64,000 nt of DNA from Plectrocnemia conspersa (taxonomy: Eukaryota > Arthropoda > Insecta > Trichoptera > Polycentropodidae). This document shows, in pieces, positions 44,301-56,620 of the stretch. The stretch spans positions 1,736,001 to 1,800,000 of the forward strand of contig VTFK01000006.1 of the NCBI GenBank assembly GCA_009617715.1, in the 5' to 3' direction. Within the stretch, counting starts at the first letter, position 1, and every line of letters begins with the position of its first letter. Both the position numbers and the translations under genes were made by a program. The notes under the pieces were generated by a model. That model did not search any database. It was not told the origin of the DNA and was given only the letters and a program-made list of their open reading frames with translations.

Positions 44301-45185
44301 TAACGCACCTAGTAATAAATTAATGATGATTGTACACATTCTTATCAGATTAGGTTCTCACCTTCTTAAATATTTTTCCTCGCCGATTTTGATCGCTCAA
44401 ATCATTGCACTTAGTTGACTAATTCAGATTGTTATGAATCGTTGTTGACATTCAATTTATCTAATTTCTTCTCTTGGAATTTACCGCTGGTGAGTTATCC
44501 AGATTGGCGCATGCAGGCACGTGTAAGCAAGGTCAATTCTATGACAATGCCAGATGAACGAGTTGCATAACGAGAGTTCTGGGACCCAGTCTTATTCAAA
44601 TAAGTTATATAAAAATCTGCGTGTAACCGACTGGGTGTATTGATTAGCCTCTTCTCTTTGTCTGTGATGTAATAAGACGTTTCACGGTAACTTTCCTGGT
44701 GAAGTATCTATGCGGTAGGTATAGTATGTCGCAGTTATATTTCCATACGGATTGTTTGAAAAGTTTAAGAACAGCGTTGAAATCTTAGTTTTAACTCAAG
44801 GTTTATATTAAAGTGACCAGACGTCCTCCTTTATCTTCCTCGAATAAAAATTTCCGAGATAGCCTTTTTATTTTTAGTCTCCTCCTTTGATATGTTCAAA
44901 ATCTATTCACCTTATTTATATGTATAATTGAAGAAGATTCTTTTTTATTTAATTGTGAAATGTTATAATGAAAAATCCTTTAAAGCACAATTTCTTTAAT
45001 TTATTCCACAGATGTATCAAAATGTACCGTTCCTCGTTATTCGTGCAACGACTTCATTTATATATAATGTTAATAAAAAATAGTAATTGCCGATTTTCAT
45101 TGAATTAGATTCTTATAAATACTCAATTATTCAAGAAAACCATTTTTTTAATATTATCTGTCGAACAAAAAAAAATAAAAAAAAA

Positions 45186-45257
45186 CTCCCCGGCGGGGAA
45201 TCGAACCCCGGTCTCCCGCGTGACAGGCGGGGATACTTACCACTATACTACCGAGGA
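45186..45257 (-). tRNA. tRNA-Asp (anticodon GTC)
   Basis: The minus strand gives a complete 72-base cloverleaf. The acceptor stem is TCCTCGG with CCGGGGA (one T-G pair) plus discriminator G. The D-arm has A box TAGTATAGTGGTAAG. The anticodon stem CCCGC/GCGGG encloses CTGTCAC, anticodon GTC. The T-arm contains GGGGTTCGATTCCCC with B box GGTTCGATTCC. No CCA is encoded and no intron is present, as expected for a eukaryotic nuclear gene. Unlike the SINE heads nearby it keeps all stems, so it is likely functional. Confidence 0.97.
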
Positions 45258-45259
45258 TA

Positions 45260-48040
45260 TATGTTACCTGAATCAAATTTACGAATTCCTTGTATCTAAT
45301 CGAAAAGTAAACACTGATAAATAAATATATGTACGTGAAATCTTTAAAACCTCAATAATATTACTTTGAAGACAAATTCTAATGATTGTAATTTATGTTT
45401 ATTATCTAATCATAAAACGATAATTTTATTAATGATAAATTAAGTTGATAGTTGTGGTTTCTATGTACATATAAATAAATATATTATCTTATATGTATTT
45501 CATATAGATTTTTATGTATGTTTCGAGTACATTGCGTAGTTATTTTATAGTTTTTTATAACGTACACACAAAGTGATATCATCAATACTCAATATTATGA
45601 TTATAACACATTCACTTTCTGTCGTCAACATTAATGAAAAATGTTACTTAACTTTTTGTACTTAACTGTAACTTTATTTATTGCTTAGATTAGCTATCCG
45701 TAGATTTTTTTATGTTGTATAATGCTAACAATGCCTTAAAAAGTAATTTACTAATGCATAATTCACACACTGAGTCATTACGTTATTGAACCGGCGTGCG
45801 TCATACAACAACACCACTTTCGTCGTAGTTCCTTAAACTTTATATTAGATCCAATCAGCTGTTAAGTAATATTACTTTTACAAACATGTTTTTTTTTGTT
45901 TATTTAGCTAGAATTCCATTAGATTTTCTGAAATTGTATGTTTCAATACTGGCACATGTGTTATTTATATATTATATACGTAATCTAATTGTTTTATTCA
46001 CAACTAAGGTTTTGTGTATCCATATTTCATAAAACATCATTTTTGTCAAAAATATTTTAATTATACGTTGCTCTAAGCTGCATCACTTGTTGATTCTCAA
46101 TTCGTCGTTTTTAAACATTTAATTATAAAATAAGTTGTAATTGCAATTTAATCATTGATTATAATAAATGCACATATCGCTCGATTTACGCGATTAGAAA
46201 AAAAAATTAGTACTTCAAATTAAACATGTGTTCCACACGTGTAGCGCAGTGATGCATTAAGTTACACCCACTTCTTGCACTTGATCTACATCTCGAATCT
46301 CTCCCACTGCCCATGCAGTGTGTACTCAGGTGCATTTTAAAGGGCGCGCCTTTTGCTAAAGATTCTGTTTTTCTTTTTTAAATTATAAAGTAAACGTTAA
46401 ATAGTACATATAAATAAGATTTGATCGTTTTATGCCTAGATTTACGTGATTACTTTATTACCTGACTTTGCCCGGAATAAATTCAGACTCATTTTTATTT
46501 ATTATAATTATTTTTATTAATCCTGTTAATAAAAAGAATATTTTACAATATTTTTAGTAAATTGTCTTCTAGTATTACAGAAGCACGTATCGGTCGTCAG
46601 TGCGTCGCTGTTCAGCTCAACTTTTAACTTAAAATTTTAAAGTTGAAAATAGCACAGCTAACGTAGAAACGACCGCTAGAGTGACATGTGCAAATGTCAC
46701 GTCGCTTCTTTTTAGAATTTGGGGGAGTTTTTATGACAGACAGACAATTGTATTTTCTGTTTTATAATATAGATTCTATAAAAGTATTAAATTCACATAA
46801 AGCTTGTTTTTAATGCTATGCATTATAATTATGACTTTTTAAAGTATAAATGATGTTTTTTATCATTAAAATTGCAACAGAAAGTATCTCGCAAAAAAGG
46901 GCAAACTTAATGTAATGTAGTCGTCAAAATAAATCTTTGAGTCTTTCTTATTTTTATGTCCTAGATATTCTTATCAAATATTGAGAAGCTCAATGGTCTT
47001 TAATATAAATATAAATTTAACTTGTTGTCGTTTCTTTAAGCTCTTTGCAGCAAAAAAACTGGTTTATATTTTTTTATCGTACAGGAAACGAACAAATGTA
47101 AGTAATTGAGTCTTTCCTCTAATGTTAGTCGAATCATTTACTTGATTTATAAAAACTTATTTTATTTCATAATTTTGATTGCTGGTTGTATTTATGGAAA
47201 GTAAGATCCTTTCATTTAATTTTTGCATTGCATGACAAAAAATCCCTACTATGGAAAGAATAAGTATTTTTGCATCTAACGAGGCTTAGTTGTGTTTGGT
47301 AAAATTGCAACAACTGATATCACAAAACTCCAACTCGTTTTTTCTCTCAATATACTTGAGTGACTAGTGCCACTCTAAAATTCATGGTCCTTTGTGTGCC
47401 ATTATTTTGTTTCGAAATGCGAGAAAATGAGACGCTTCTTCTTAATAAAAAAATGCTTTGTAAATAAAATGTTTATCGGTCGTGTCTGCTATGACTATAA
47501 TATGCAGAATTCATTCGTTGAACGAAATAAAATGTTAGAAAGGCCCACCTTTTTATTATCGTTTAGCGCTTATCTCATAAACAGGTGTGCGTCGCAAAAT
47601 TTTGTGAAGTCGTTGTTGCAAAATGCAATCAATTTAATAACAGGTGTAATTTATTTCTAGTTATTTAATTTATATGCAAATCCCCACAAATAAACGCCGA
47701 TACAGATCTGAACTTAATGTATATCAAATTCGTTTCAATCATTATTACAAAAAAAAACAATAAAATTATGTATTTAAAATGTTCCATGAATTTTGCTGAA
47801 TTAACTTAATCGCAGCTTAATTCTGGTGATTTAAGACCGTTATTCCGAGCAGGTAGCGAAACCAACAAATCTAGCCGTTGCTTGCTTTACGCAGCCAATT
47901 GTTTAAGAAACCTTATGAAAGATCCTTAGGTACTGGGTATACAGTTTGAAAAACAACACCTATATATGTATGTAAAAGCTATAAATATTTTACGTACAAT
48001 AAAAAAACACCACAATCTGTAAGTCCTTGTTTTGATTTAG
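45260..48040. other. Intergenic AT-rich sequence
   Basis: It contains small imperfect inverted repeats (for example GTGACAT/ATGTCAC near 46680-46701) and open frames without motifs. I see no gene. Confidence 0.4.
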
Positions 48041-48049
48041 TTTGCTATT

Positions 48050-48340
48050 AAAATTCGCCACGACTTTTCAGACTCTCGGCGAAGGATCTGCGAAAAAGTT
48101 TGTCAAACCCAGTTGCGGCCCTGTATGTCGCTGCACATAAATAGGTGAACAGCTGAGCATCTGTCGAGCGTCCTGGGCGGTGGCTGCAGATCCTGGAATT
48201 GCGCATGCGTCCAGCGGCGGCCTAAACAAAAGTGACGCGCAAAAAGTCTCTTTTCCTCCAGCCCTCTCTCTCTCTCTCTCCGTTCTATCTCTCGACCGGT
48301 GGTGGCCTTGTCCGTGTCTACTTTTCCTCTAATCTTCGCT
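48050..48340. promoter_or_regulatory. GC-richer promoter-like patch with (CT)n run
   Basis: It contains TTGCGCATGCGTCC (NRF-1-type core at 48201-48209), CAGCGGCGGCC and a CTCTCTCTCTCTCTCT run at about 48262-48280 (GAGA-factor-type sequence). No exon can be attached. Confidence 0.35.
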
Positions 48341-48860
48341 TATCTCCGAATGGCTCATACGTGTAATTTACTTACACAAGTGAACAATTTCCACATTTTG
48401 CGTCGCGTCGCACAAGAGTTAATTGAGCGAATTGTATAAATTAAAAAACATTGTTTTAACCTTTTAGGGTCGTGCCTAATGACGCACGTGAGGCAGCCGA
48501 TGAAAGGTGGGGTGTCGAGGCCTGTGGGTTGAGAATGAAACGATCAATGATCGTCAAATGTATGTACTTTCAACTTTCACACTAAAGACTTACACAATAG
48601 ACTAATCTCTAATGGGATTGTGACTCTATAAGCTGGATTGATATAATATATTGCTAACGTCAACCAGTTGCAGCTTAAGGTTGGACATTGGAGCGCAATG
48701 TATATGGGTGATTTTATTTGTTGGATTGTAGAGACCTTCAGTCGCTGTCAGGCAGTAAAAATAGTCAGAATGGCTTTTGTAATATAATATCAATCTCCAA
48801 TAAAACTTTTATTTTTATGAAGGCTTCTAGCTCTTAGTATGACTAAATAAAAAATACATA

Positions 48861-49240
48861 CCAGCACGATATACCAGTGGTATAGTCTGTGACTAATACC
48901 TGGAATACCTGGGTTCGAATCCCATATGAAACTTTGTATTTTTCAATTGCATTTGAAATTTGTTTAACCTTTTTTAATTGTTTCAAAGACGTGATATCTT
49001 AATGTCGTTTGTTCTCTAAGGGCGCCTCTCTCCGTGAATGCAACTTTAGAGGCTGTAGTCTCTGGATGCGCTAATGAGAACCCTTCACATGAGAATCATC
49101 TGTGTGGGCCCAACCAGCTAAAGGGCGAAGGCCCGGCGTTGATCCATCAGCAGAATAGAGCTTTCTATGGAGGTTTGACAAGCTAAGGGCAAAGCCCCGA
49201 CGTCAAGCCCGAAAGCGTAAATGCAATATTTGATGCACTG
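48861..49240 (+). repeat. tRNA-derived SINE
   Basis: The head CCAGCACGATATACCAGTGG has an A-box-like CCAGTGGTATAG and a good B box GGTTCGAATCC (48912-48922). The body includes two related blocks, CAGCTAAAGGGCGAAGGCCC and CAAGCTAAGGGCAAAGCCCC, about 75 bases apart. An eroded head lies at 44218. The 3' end and target duplication were not defined. Confidence 0.7.
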
Positions 49241-49800
49241 GCTTAAATACGGTAAAGAAGCCATACTCAGCTGTTGGATTTACATCAAATAAAACTATTA
49301 TGATTAATCAACTTAAGGAGTTCGAAACTTTAAATGGTAACCCCTGCCATACTTATTGACATTTACATAATGGATTAAAAGCAAATTTGACTGAGTGCCT
49401 GATTAATTTTATATATTCATCAGAATTTTCCAATATTAATAATTACAGCAACTTATTTCTGAAATTTAAACTTTGAAAATAGTAATTTAACTTTTACATG
49501 TACATTAAAAATTATTTTGAATTGCTATTGAATGTATGTATTAATTATTTAAAATAAATCATATAATACAATCTAAATCCAAAATCAATATATCGAGGTA
49601 ACTGTGTTTGTTATCGTGCATACCATTGATGGTTTTCCTAGATGGCATTATAATTGACCACCTATTTGCAAACATTAGAATACATTTTATATATTACATA
49701 AAAAAAATTGCACTGAGTGGCCTAAATATTTCTTTAAAAATGATTATATCATCATTTTTGCGCAGCGCATCCTTAGAGAAAATTGCAACTCAATAATAAA
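49240..49800. other. Intergenic AT-rich sequence
   Basis: No feature is supported. A plus-strand open frame at 49608-49796 has no motif. Confidence 0.4.
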
Positions 49801-49808
49801 TTAGCATA

Positions 49809-49960
49809 AATCGAATTTTAATCAATAGGAGAGCGCAAAAAACAATTATCGCTTCTCAGAAGTCAAAAATTCACGTCAAAAGCAATAAAATCGTGTCGGC
49901 AACGAGCGTTCTGAGAAGTGATAATTGTTTTTGCGCTCTCCTATTGACCAAAATTCGATT
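49809..49960. mobile_element. Foldback MITE with 52-bp arms
   Basis: Left arm 49809-49861 (AATCGAATTTTAATCAATAG, GAGAGCGCAAAAAACAATTA, TCGCTTCTCAGAA) is the near-exact inverse of 49909-49960, with a 47-base spacer. The spacer and left arm, reversed, match the start of the composite repeats at 42408 and 63340. No coding capacity. Confidence 0.9.
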
Positions 49961-49979
49961 TGAATACACTTTGATTAAT

Positions 49980-52500
49980 ACTCTCATATCAATAAATTTT
50001 GAAATAAATAAACCTCTTATATAAATTTTGTTTATTTTTTTATGCGCTTCATGGCATAGGAAAAATTGCTTTAAATTTAATATAAATGATATTTTAATAT
50101 AATTCTTTTTAGTAAAATGCTTGACAAGAAGTGAATTCCGACACCTTTTTTTGTTAAAAAAAAAGCCCAGGGGGGCCTATCCATTAAATAAAGCTGCACC
50201 CAAACACTGAGCTTTGGTTTATTATACAATTATTCTCGAGGGCAGTCAAAGGTATGAACCCGTAAAGGACTTAAGATGTTTGTCATCAACATCAGACGTC
50301 CAGCCCGTGGCTCATTTTATAAGGATATGATCTCGAAACAAAAGTTGATGAACCATAAATTCAATGTTTTATTACAACTCCATCGTACACTAAACATATG
50401 TTTTGAGTCGCTGTAGTTGCACTACTCGTATTATAAAATATTGTAAATTAACTTCATTAATTGGTCATTCATAACCGATTTTATTAATCGGCCACACATG
50501 ACCAAAGACAGAGCAAAAACTCACATTGAGTAAAGTAAAGGGTATCCAATTTGGGATGAAAAATAATAACCGATTCTACAACAAGATACTAACATTTGCT
50601 TTTTTGCGTAAAAGTGCCGTTTTAACGGTAATTATTTTTACTTCAACACAATATTATGCATTAAAACTTGAAAGGTAATATGCAGTTGGGTATCAAAACT
50701 GTTCGTGATATAATTAAACAAAAATTAAAGTTGGAGTAGTTCATAAGATATTGTGATTCTTTCAATAAAAAGAGCAATAAAATATTTTCTTACATAACAA
50801 TATTTGTATATTTCATACTGATATTAAAAAATAATTTATTTATTTAAACACTTAAAACGTCTTATTTATCTGCCATTTTTATTATAAAAAATTGCCAAGA
50901 ACATTAATTGGTTGCAAATATTTTTAATATTATTTTTACACGGCTTAGGCCGCGTAGCGCAATTTTTTAACGTTTTATTTTAGATTGAAATTTTATTATT
51001 AAGAAATACACTAATTCTTAAATTGTTTTATAATTTCTGTTTGATTAAGTTGATTCATTTAGACGACATATCCGTTGCTGTAACTGTGTAAGTTCAAACT
51101 CCAAACTTCTTCTTTATTCAACGTTCCACTCCAATCATAAAATCTACATAAACGCAATCATATTTCCCAATTTATCGCGTAACAAAATCATAATTTTCGT
51201 TTAACTCAATTTAGATTTACACTTTGTGTAGCACTTCTCACGAGCACATCACGTAACCGACTAGAAGCGTGTGAAGCTGTATACTAGAACGAAATATGCT
51301 CACGTTCTTATTAAACTTTCTTCTCACATCCATATGAAGTCTTCCATTTGTGTTACGAACCCGTATAGTAATATAAATAATTATATTCCCTCCGTTTAGA
51401 TCAACTTCTGATACATAGCACTTCCCTATAAGAGTACACAATGTAGCTACCGTTGATAAAAGATTAAGAATCACGATCATGGGTATCTGGACAATGTTCA
51501 ACCCCATTCACACGTTTGTTCGGCTAATGTTTTGTAACTGTGAAATTAAAGCTTAAATTAAAATTAAACAATGTCAATTCAGCTTTGAAGAAAAAAATAT
51601 CTTTCAATGTAAATCTGATTAATTTTCTTTCAAATCAGATTCCTACTAGATATTTTATTCTCCCAGAAAATCGATACGTAGTATTATATGACTAGTACTT
51701 TATGAACGTGTATGGTAATTAGCGTTGTTGATAAATGTACCTATTCATTTGGTTTCGTTCTAAGTAGAGACCGCTAATGAAGGTATTATTTTGTAATATA
51801 ATGGACTTTATTCATCGGGTGTGTCATTAAATGGAGGTAATTCTTGTGGATGGTAAGGTATATGATGTAATACAGGTGCGGCAAAATCTAACGATTTTCA
51901 AGAGTATGTAAATATGTATGTTTTTGATTTATTTTTCTTTGGGTAACTCCAAAGGATTTGCGCGATATTTGTGCTAGGCACTCTCGTTCATTTTAATTAT
52001 AAATTACAAAGATATATAAATCATTTGTGATTCACAGCAGTTGAAATATGACCGTACAATTTGTGCGATAAATGGATAATATGATACAGATACGTGCTGT
52101 GTTGTTTTCGTCATTGTACTGCCTCGAAACTATTGCAGATTCAATGTGACTGCGTGGCTGGACCAGATCGGATGAACGAAGTGGGTGCAGCCAAATCTGT
52201 TCTTCTAAGTTGTGGTCTGTCGATTCAAGTCCTTCTTATCGAAAATATATTGCGATTTTATTAATCACGTCATACTTTTTATGAAAGAAATGCCTCCAAT
52301 TCGTAGAACTTAATACAATTAAATCACCTGTACATCTGACATTGTTATTTTTGCATTTTGCACCACTATATGATTACTTATTCCGCACGCAACAAGTACA
52401 GGTGTATAAAGTATTAAACATTTGTACAGTGTTTGGTAAAAAATAATTATGAAATGTGTACTAATACCGAGATCCCTAGATTGGATTCCTTAATCCCAAC
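49980..52500. other. Intergenic AT-rich sequence
   Basis: On the minus strand an ATG at 51507 opens a frame starting MGLNIVQIPMIVILNLLS, signal-peptide-like, that could be spliced at GTGAGAAGT near 51244. No further exon or homology supports it. Nothing else is recognisable. Confidence 0.35.
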
Positions 52501-52514
52501 ATATTTATATAGGG

Positions 52515-52729
52515 CAGCGCTGTCCAACTTCTTTAATCTACGGGCCATTTTTTCATTTCCAACATTTTTAGGTCTAAAAAATGTTTTTCTCAGCAACAAT
52601 GATTTTTGCTGTTATGCAAAAGATTTTTTTTTGACAAAAAGTCGAGGTGATCTACTTTTTTAGCTATTTTTAAAAACTTCAATTTTAAAATCTTGAATTG
52701 GTTCGCAGGCCGCCAGTTGGAAAGCACTG
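52515..52729. mobile_element. hAT MITE with perfect 8-bp target duplication
   Basis: Left end CAGCGCTGTCCAACTTCTTT and right end, reversed, CAGTGCTTTCCAACTGGCGG share CAG[CT]GCT.TCCAACT. ATATAGGG stands immediately before (52507-52514) and after (52730-52737), an exact 8-bp target duplication as made by hAT transposases. The 215-bp element has no frame and must rely on an autonomous relative. Confidence 0.95.
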
Positions 52730-52947
52730 ATATAGGGGAAGTTCACTAAGGCGTGATGCTCAAAATTTTAATAAATTAATAAAATATTTTTATTTAGTAC
52801 AAATTAACAATCCAAATTTAAAATGAATATTGGCCGAGAATAATTTTAAATGAATTAAGGAAGGAAGTAGTGCAACTACAGTAACAAAATCATATGTTTA
52901 TTATACAAACACTAAAAATTTTCATTTCGTGAATTTATCCTTGAAAG

Positions 52948-53136
52948 ATGAGTACTGTTATAGCACATCCCCATGAAGTAGAGATGGTGTCAATGCTCAA
53001 TGTTTGGGTGCCGCATTTGTCACAAAAAAATAAAGAACAGGTTGAATCGTTATACGCCAAGCACAATCAGGAGCCATTCTTGTATCGCATTATTACGAAA
53101 ACGACACTAAAGGACCCCTTTCTAACACCCAAATGA
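52948..53136 (+). pseudogene. mariner transposase relic
   Basis: The frame includes SMLNVWVPHLSQKNKEQVES and NQEPFLYRIIT, matching the LxVWVPHxLxxKN...RNexxPFLxRIVTGDEKW region before the first catalytic Asp of mariner transposases. The catalytic TGDEKW itself is lost (KTTLKDP follows). The MITE at 53152 lies 15 bases downstream. A different family from the relics at 21.4 and 36.3 kb. Confidence 0.75.
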
Positions 53137-53151
53137 AAGTTGTGTTAAAAC

Positions 53152-53347
53152 ATATACTATTCTTAAATGTCTACGAAATTCAATTTGATAGGTGAGAAAC
53201 GTCCATTTGCTGTCAAAAATTAATTAATCTAATGAAAATTCTAAAACTGTAATTAGTTTTAGAACTTTCATTAGGTTAGATTTGAAGAGCAAATGGACGT
53301 TTCGCAACTGGAAAATTAAGTTTCATAGGCATTTTAGAGCAGCATAT
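53152..53347. mobile_element. Full TTGCGAAACGTCC-family MITE with long inverted arms
   Basis: The left arm reads ATATACTATTCTTAAATGTC to GAGAAACGTCCATTTGCTGT. The right arm read in reverse gives ATATGCTGCTCTAAAATGCC to GCGAAACGTCCATTTGCTCT, about 65 bases with scattered mismatches. The middle has another inverted pair (CTAATGAAAATTCTAAAACT and AGTTTTAGAACTTTCATTAG). Single arms occur at 22731, 30041, 42749 and 63690. Confidence 0.88.
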
Positions 53348-53369
53348 TAGTGCATATCAGTTAAATTAT

Positions 53370-53610
53370 AATTCGCTAGTAGAAATATTTATCTACTGGT
53401 GAAAATGAATTTGAACTTCACTAGTGAAAATATAACTTCACCGAAAAATGCACATTCACTGTAACATTTATACATCACATGTAAATAAATATTGATAAGT
53501 ACGTAATTGTATTGAAAATTAAAATCATATAATTTGACAAGCACCTGCCGGATATTATTTTTTCACTGGTAAAAATATATCTACCAGGAAAAATGTATTC
53601 CAATATAATT
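53370..53610 (+). repeat. Dispersed repeat shared with 63735-63920
   Basis: AATTCGCTAGTAGAAATATT, ATCTACTGGTGAAAAT, CACATTCACTGTAACATTTA and AGCACCTGCCGGATA are found in the same order at 63735-63920. At both places it follows the TTGCGAAACGTCC arm directly, so the two may be parts of one larger element. Related words (TTTCACTAGTATAAATATAA) occur near 56029. Confidence 0.8.
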
Positions 53611-53680
53611 TCACTGAGAGGATATATTTAAAAAAATATTTTTGAATTAGATTGATTTCATTAAAATTCATAGTATTTCA

Positions 53681-54340
53681 TTAAATGACATACATTTTTC
53701 TGGCCATATTCAAGGTGAGAAAAATGGAGCCCCCTCTCCAAATGTCATCCCAGGTTAAAGGGTCGGTGCAGAATGCGATGGAATGCTTTGCATATATCCA
53801 ACGACATATACCAAGCAACTCACAAATAAGCATTCTATATACGTCGTCGACAATTTTAATGATTTTTGTATTATCATTCACATACACAGTTTAAGTAAAT
53901 TTTTATTAAACTAAAACAGACATTTTTCCGCTTCTAATTATAATATTAGCCATACGATCAGGAACAACTGTAAGGGACATTAGACTTCTAAAGGGTGTGC
54001 AAGCCCAAAGATTTAATTTCACCAGGAATATACTCCTTTTAAACACTTTTCTCATAAATTGACATAGGACTACTACTTCGCTTCTGACTTGGAATAAAGA
54101 GTTCAACCGAGCTCGCACCAAGTGGAGCCATGCCAAATCAACAGCGGCAATTGCAGTTCTTATAATAGTTTTTTTAATATTATGTGTGGGCCTATTGTTT
54201 TATTTAATGTAGCCAAAACTAGACGACACTCAAATAACACGGACGTAACGGTGGCGGGTGGCAGCACATTCTTTTGGCTGACCGCGACGAGAGTTTGCCG
54301 ACCGGGGCGGCGGTGCCTCGTTCGTCGATCACTCACATAA
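53681..54340. other. Overlapping open frames, unassigned
   Basis: Both strands are open in several pieces (for example minus 53906-54136 with LWACTPFRSLMSLTVVPDRM). The composition is less AT-rich than average, and GC-rich at 54240-54320. No motif or splice chain identifies a gene. An old transposon is possible. Confidence 0.25.
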
Positions 54341-54689
54341 TCATATATATTAAATTTAAAATATAACATGCAAGTAAATTGTAAACTTTCAACAAAATAC
54401 TACTGCAGCCGCTTAGTCTGTGTGTAATTGCCACTCGTCACCACCCATCCGCCAAATTCCTACATTGTTTTACTATTAAAGTCATGTTATTGAATGCATT
54501 GTAGGTTTTGTTCTACAAATTATTATCTGATAACGTTATATCCAGCCCGGATTTAAATTTATTGCTGTCCGTGATTGTTGACTTACTTCCTCCTCTCGAC
54601 ATGTCTAAGTCACACAAGTTTATTTGAAATAGTGTAAGTTTACAAATTGAAAGATCATCAAAGTGCATCTTCTTAACCCGAGGTCAAGT

Positions 54690-54850
54690 TCGTTACTAAG
54701 TGCGCTGACGCTCTGGAACACCGCGCCGATTCGGTCTGCCGCAGTCTGAATCCATCAAAACACCGCCGGCCTGCGTGTTGCGATCGATCGCGCTCCGTTT
54801 TGGACCTTCTCAAATGCCGTACGTATGCCGTTTATCACGACGAATTAAAT
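54690..54850. promoter_or_regulatory. GC-rich, CpG-rich patch
   Basis: It includes CGCGCCGATTCGGTC, CACCGCCGGCC and GCGATCGATCGCGC (14-bp perfect palindrome near 54779). No exon is visible. Promoter-like by composition only. Confidence 0.3.
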
Positions 54851-55189
54851 GAACAGATGCTCAGTTACGCAAGAATAAGAAGCTTAAAGAAAGAGGTGGA
54901 AAAATAAGCATGTCGGGTGAACTCGCTCTTGTTATTGAGGAATTTTATGCATAACTAATACTTTAATGATATATAATCTCAAGAGAAGCATATCATGTAT
55001 ATGTGGTATCTTGACTGTACTGTTCTTTGGTTAGTTCCTGAAGAAACATATTTAATACCAAAAGGCTTTAAATACAGAAACATATTGAATCATGATTCCT
55101 ACCGTGCAATCAAGTATTCCCCACTACGCGATCCGCCATCGTCTAATTGTAATATATTAATGTGACGCAGTGGTTTTATTTGGCTCTTT

Positions 55190-55262
55190 ACAAAGTTTCG
55201 CTGGCGACCTGTTCTTGCTTCCAAATCAAGAAGAGCCAACAATTTTTAGTGTAATACAATAT
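55190..55262 (+). repeat. Fragment of the 57.9-kb hAT-like element
   Basis: TTGCTTCCAAATCAAGAAGA followed by GCCAACAATTTTTAGTGTAA matches the interior of the element at 57903-58396 (near 57979-58023). No ends remain. Confidence 0.65.
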
Positions 55263-55269
55263 ATACAAT

Positions 55270-56440
55270 TACTATGTTGTTCGTGAAAAATATCAACTAC
55301 ATATAAATTGTATATTTCAATGGTGAAACATTGCGAAACTCGCTGGCTTGTCCGATCTATAATATTATAGCAGTGGTAGCCAAGACCTCGACTGCAAATA
55401 TATTTAAGGAATTAGCTATTATATTATTAGAATAAGCAAAATGTCGCGGTAAAATAATTACAAAAAATAATATTAGGACTGCAGGTGTTTTAGAAATAAA
55501 TTTTAAATATACATAAATATGTATATTTCTCACATTTTGAGAGGTATCAATATTTATAGAGAAGCAAATAATCTTTTGTGGAGACCATCGACTATTTATG
55601 CATTGGCAGTGAGAAAAAAACTCGCATAAAACGCGTTAAAAGCGCAATAAATAAAAATTCCATTTGTCTTTACGACCAGCCAAATAAATTTTGTACGTAA
55701 CAATAATAGTTTCTGAGGGATGAGATTGAAGTATTCTTAACAGCCATTTGGGAACTTTACAAATATAATGTTCTATTATATTAAATTGACAAAAGAGCGA
55801 GGTTTGTCAAGAACTTACACCTGATATCACTTATTTGGGACACAAGTTATCTGAAGTCGCACCAAGTCAAGCTACGCCGCCCATCAACAGAGATGGAGAC
55901 CGAGCAAGCGCTTCCCTCTTCACGTCAACCCTGGTCTAGCAACGACTAAATTCTTTAGTCCCAGACAAGGGCAATAAAATATCAAGTATATATGTTACAG
56001 TAATGCGTATTACCAGTGTAGTTATATTTTCACTAGTATAAATATAATTTCACCGACTCGGACAGTTAAAATGTGTCAAACAATTGATTTACAATTTAAC
56101 TGTCAGTATCAGTAAAATTGTATTTGTTCACAAACGTATTTTCCGGTTCGTATATGTTCACATGATTAGAGATTTACAGAATTGTGACGTCACGTCGTTA
56201 CACAAAATACTACAAAATTTAAAATAAATTAAACCGAATACAAGCTTAATCTAATGAAATTTCAAATCTATTGTTAGTTTTAAAATTTTTTATGCGACCT
56301 GCTGTAGGATCAAGTCCCCAATAAGCATGTGGTATTATAACTTGAACACGTGACCATGATGCAGTGCTCTTCATGCGTGTTAACCATAGGACGCCTACGC
56401 GCATACTGAAATTGAGTCGAGTTACTCGTTCTATCTCAGT
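55270..56440. other. Intergenic AT-rich sequence
   Basis: Apart from a short stretch near 55990-56060 related to the repeat at 53370, nothing could be identified. Confidence 0.4.
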
Positions 56441-56448
56441 TTGCAAAC

Positions 56449-56502
56449 CACCATATCATTATCTCTCTCACTCTCGTCACTTAACACGCGAGAGAGCGAA
56501 GG
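56449..56502. repeat. Dispersed repeat with a 7-bp stem, copy 2
   Basis: It aligns with 30874-30927. CTCTCTC (56463-56469) pairs with GAGAGAG (56490-56496), and the spacing of 27 bases between arm starts is identical to copy 1. The central A-T pair of copy 1 is T-A here, so pairing is kept. Confidence 0.65.
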
Positions 56503-56620
56503 GGGAAGTATCTCACCGCTCGCGCTCGAAAGAGCAGCTCCGACTTCGGTCCTTTTGACTCGGAAAAAATTCCGACAATGTTCGGAAACGTTCAAAGCTG
56601 GCCAAGTCGACTGAATTATT

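Noticed and set aside
48861..48935. Functional tRNA gene
   Set aside because: A and B boxes are present but no acceptor stem pairs, and a SINE body follows.
51238..51507. Secreted-protein first exon on the minus strand
   Set aside because: The start resembles a signal peptide, but hydrophobic N-termini are common by chance in AT-rich DNA and no partner exon was found. It is mentioned only within the intergenic entry.
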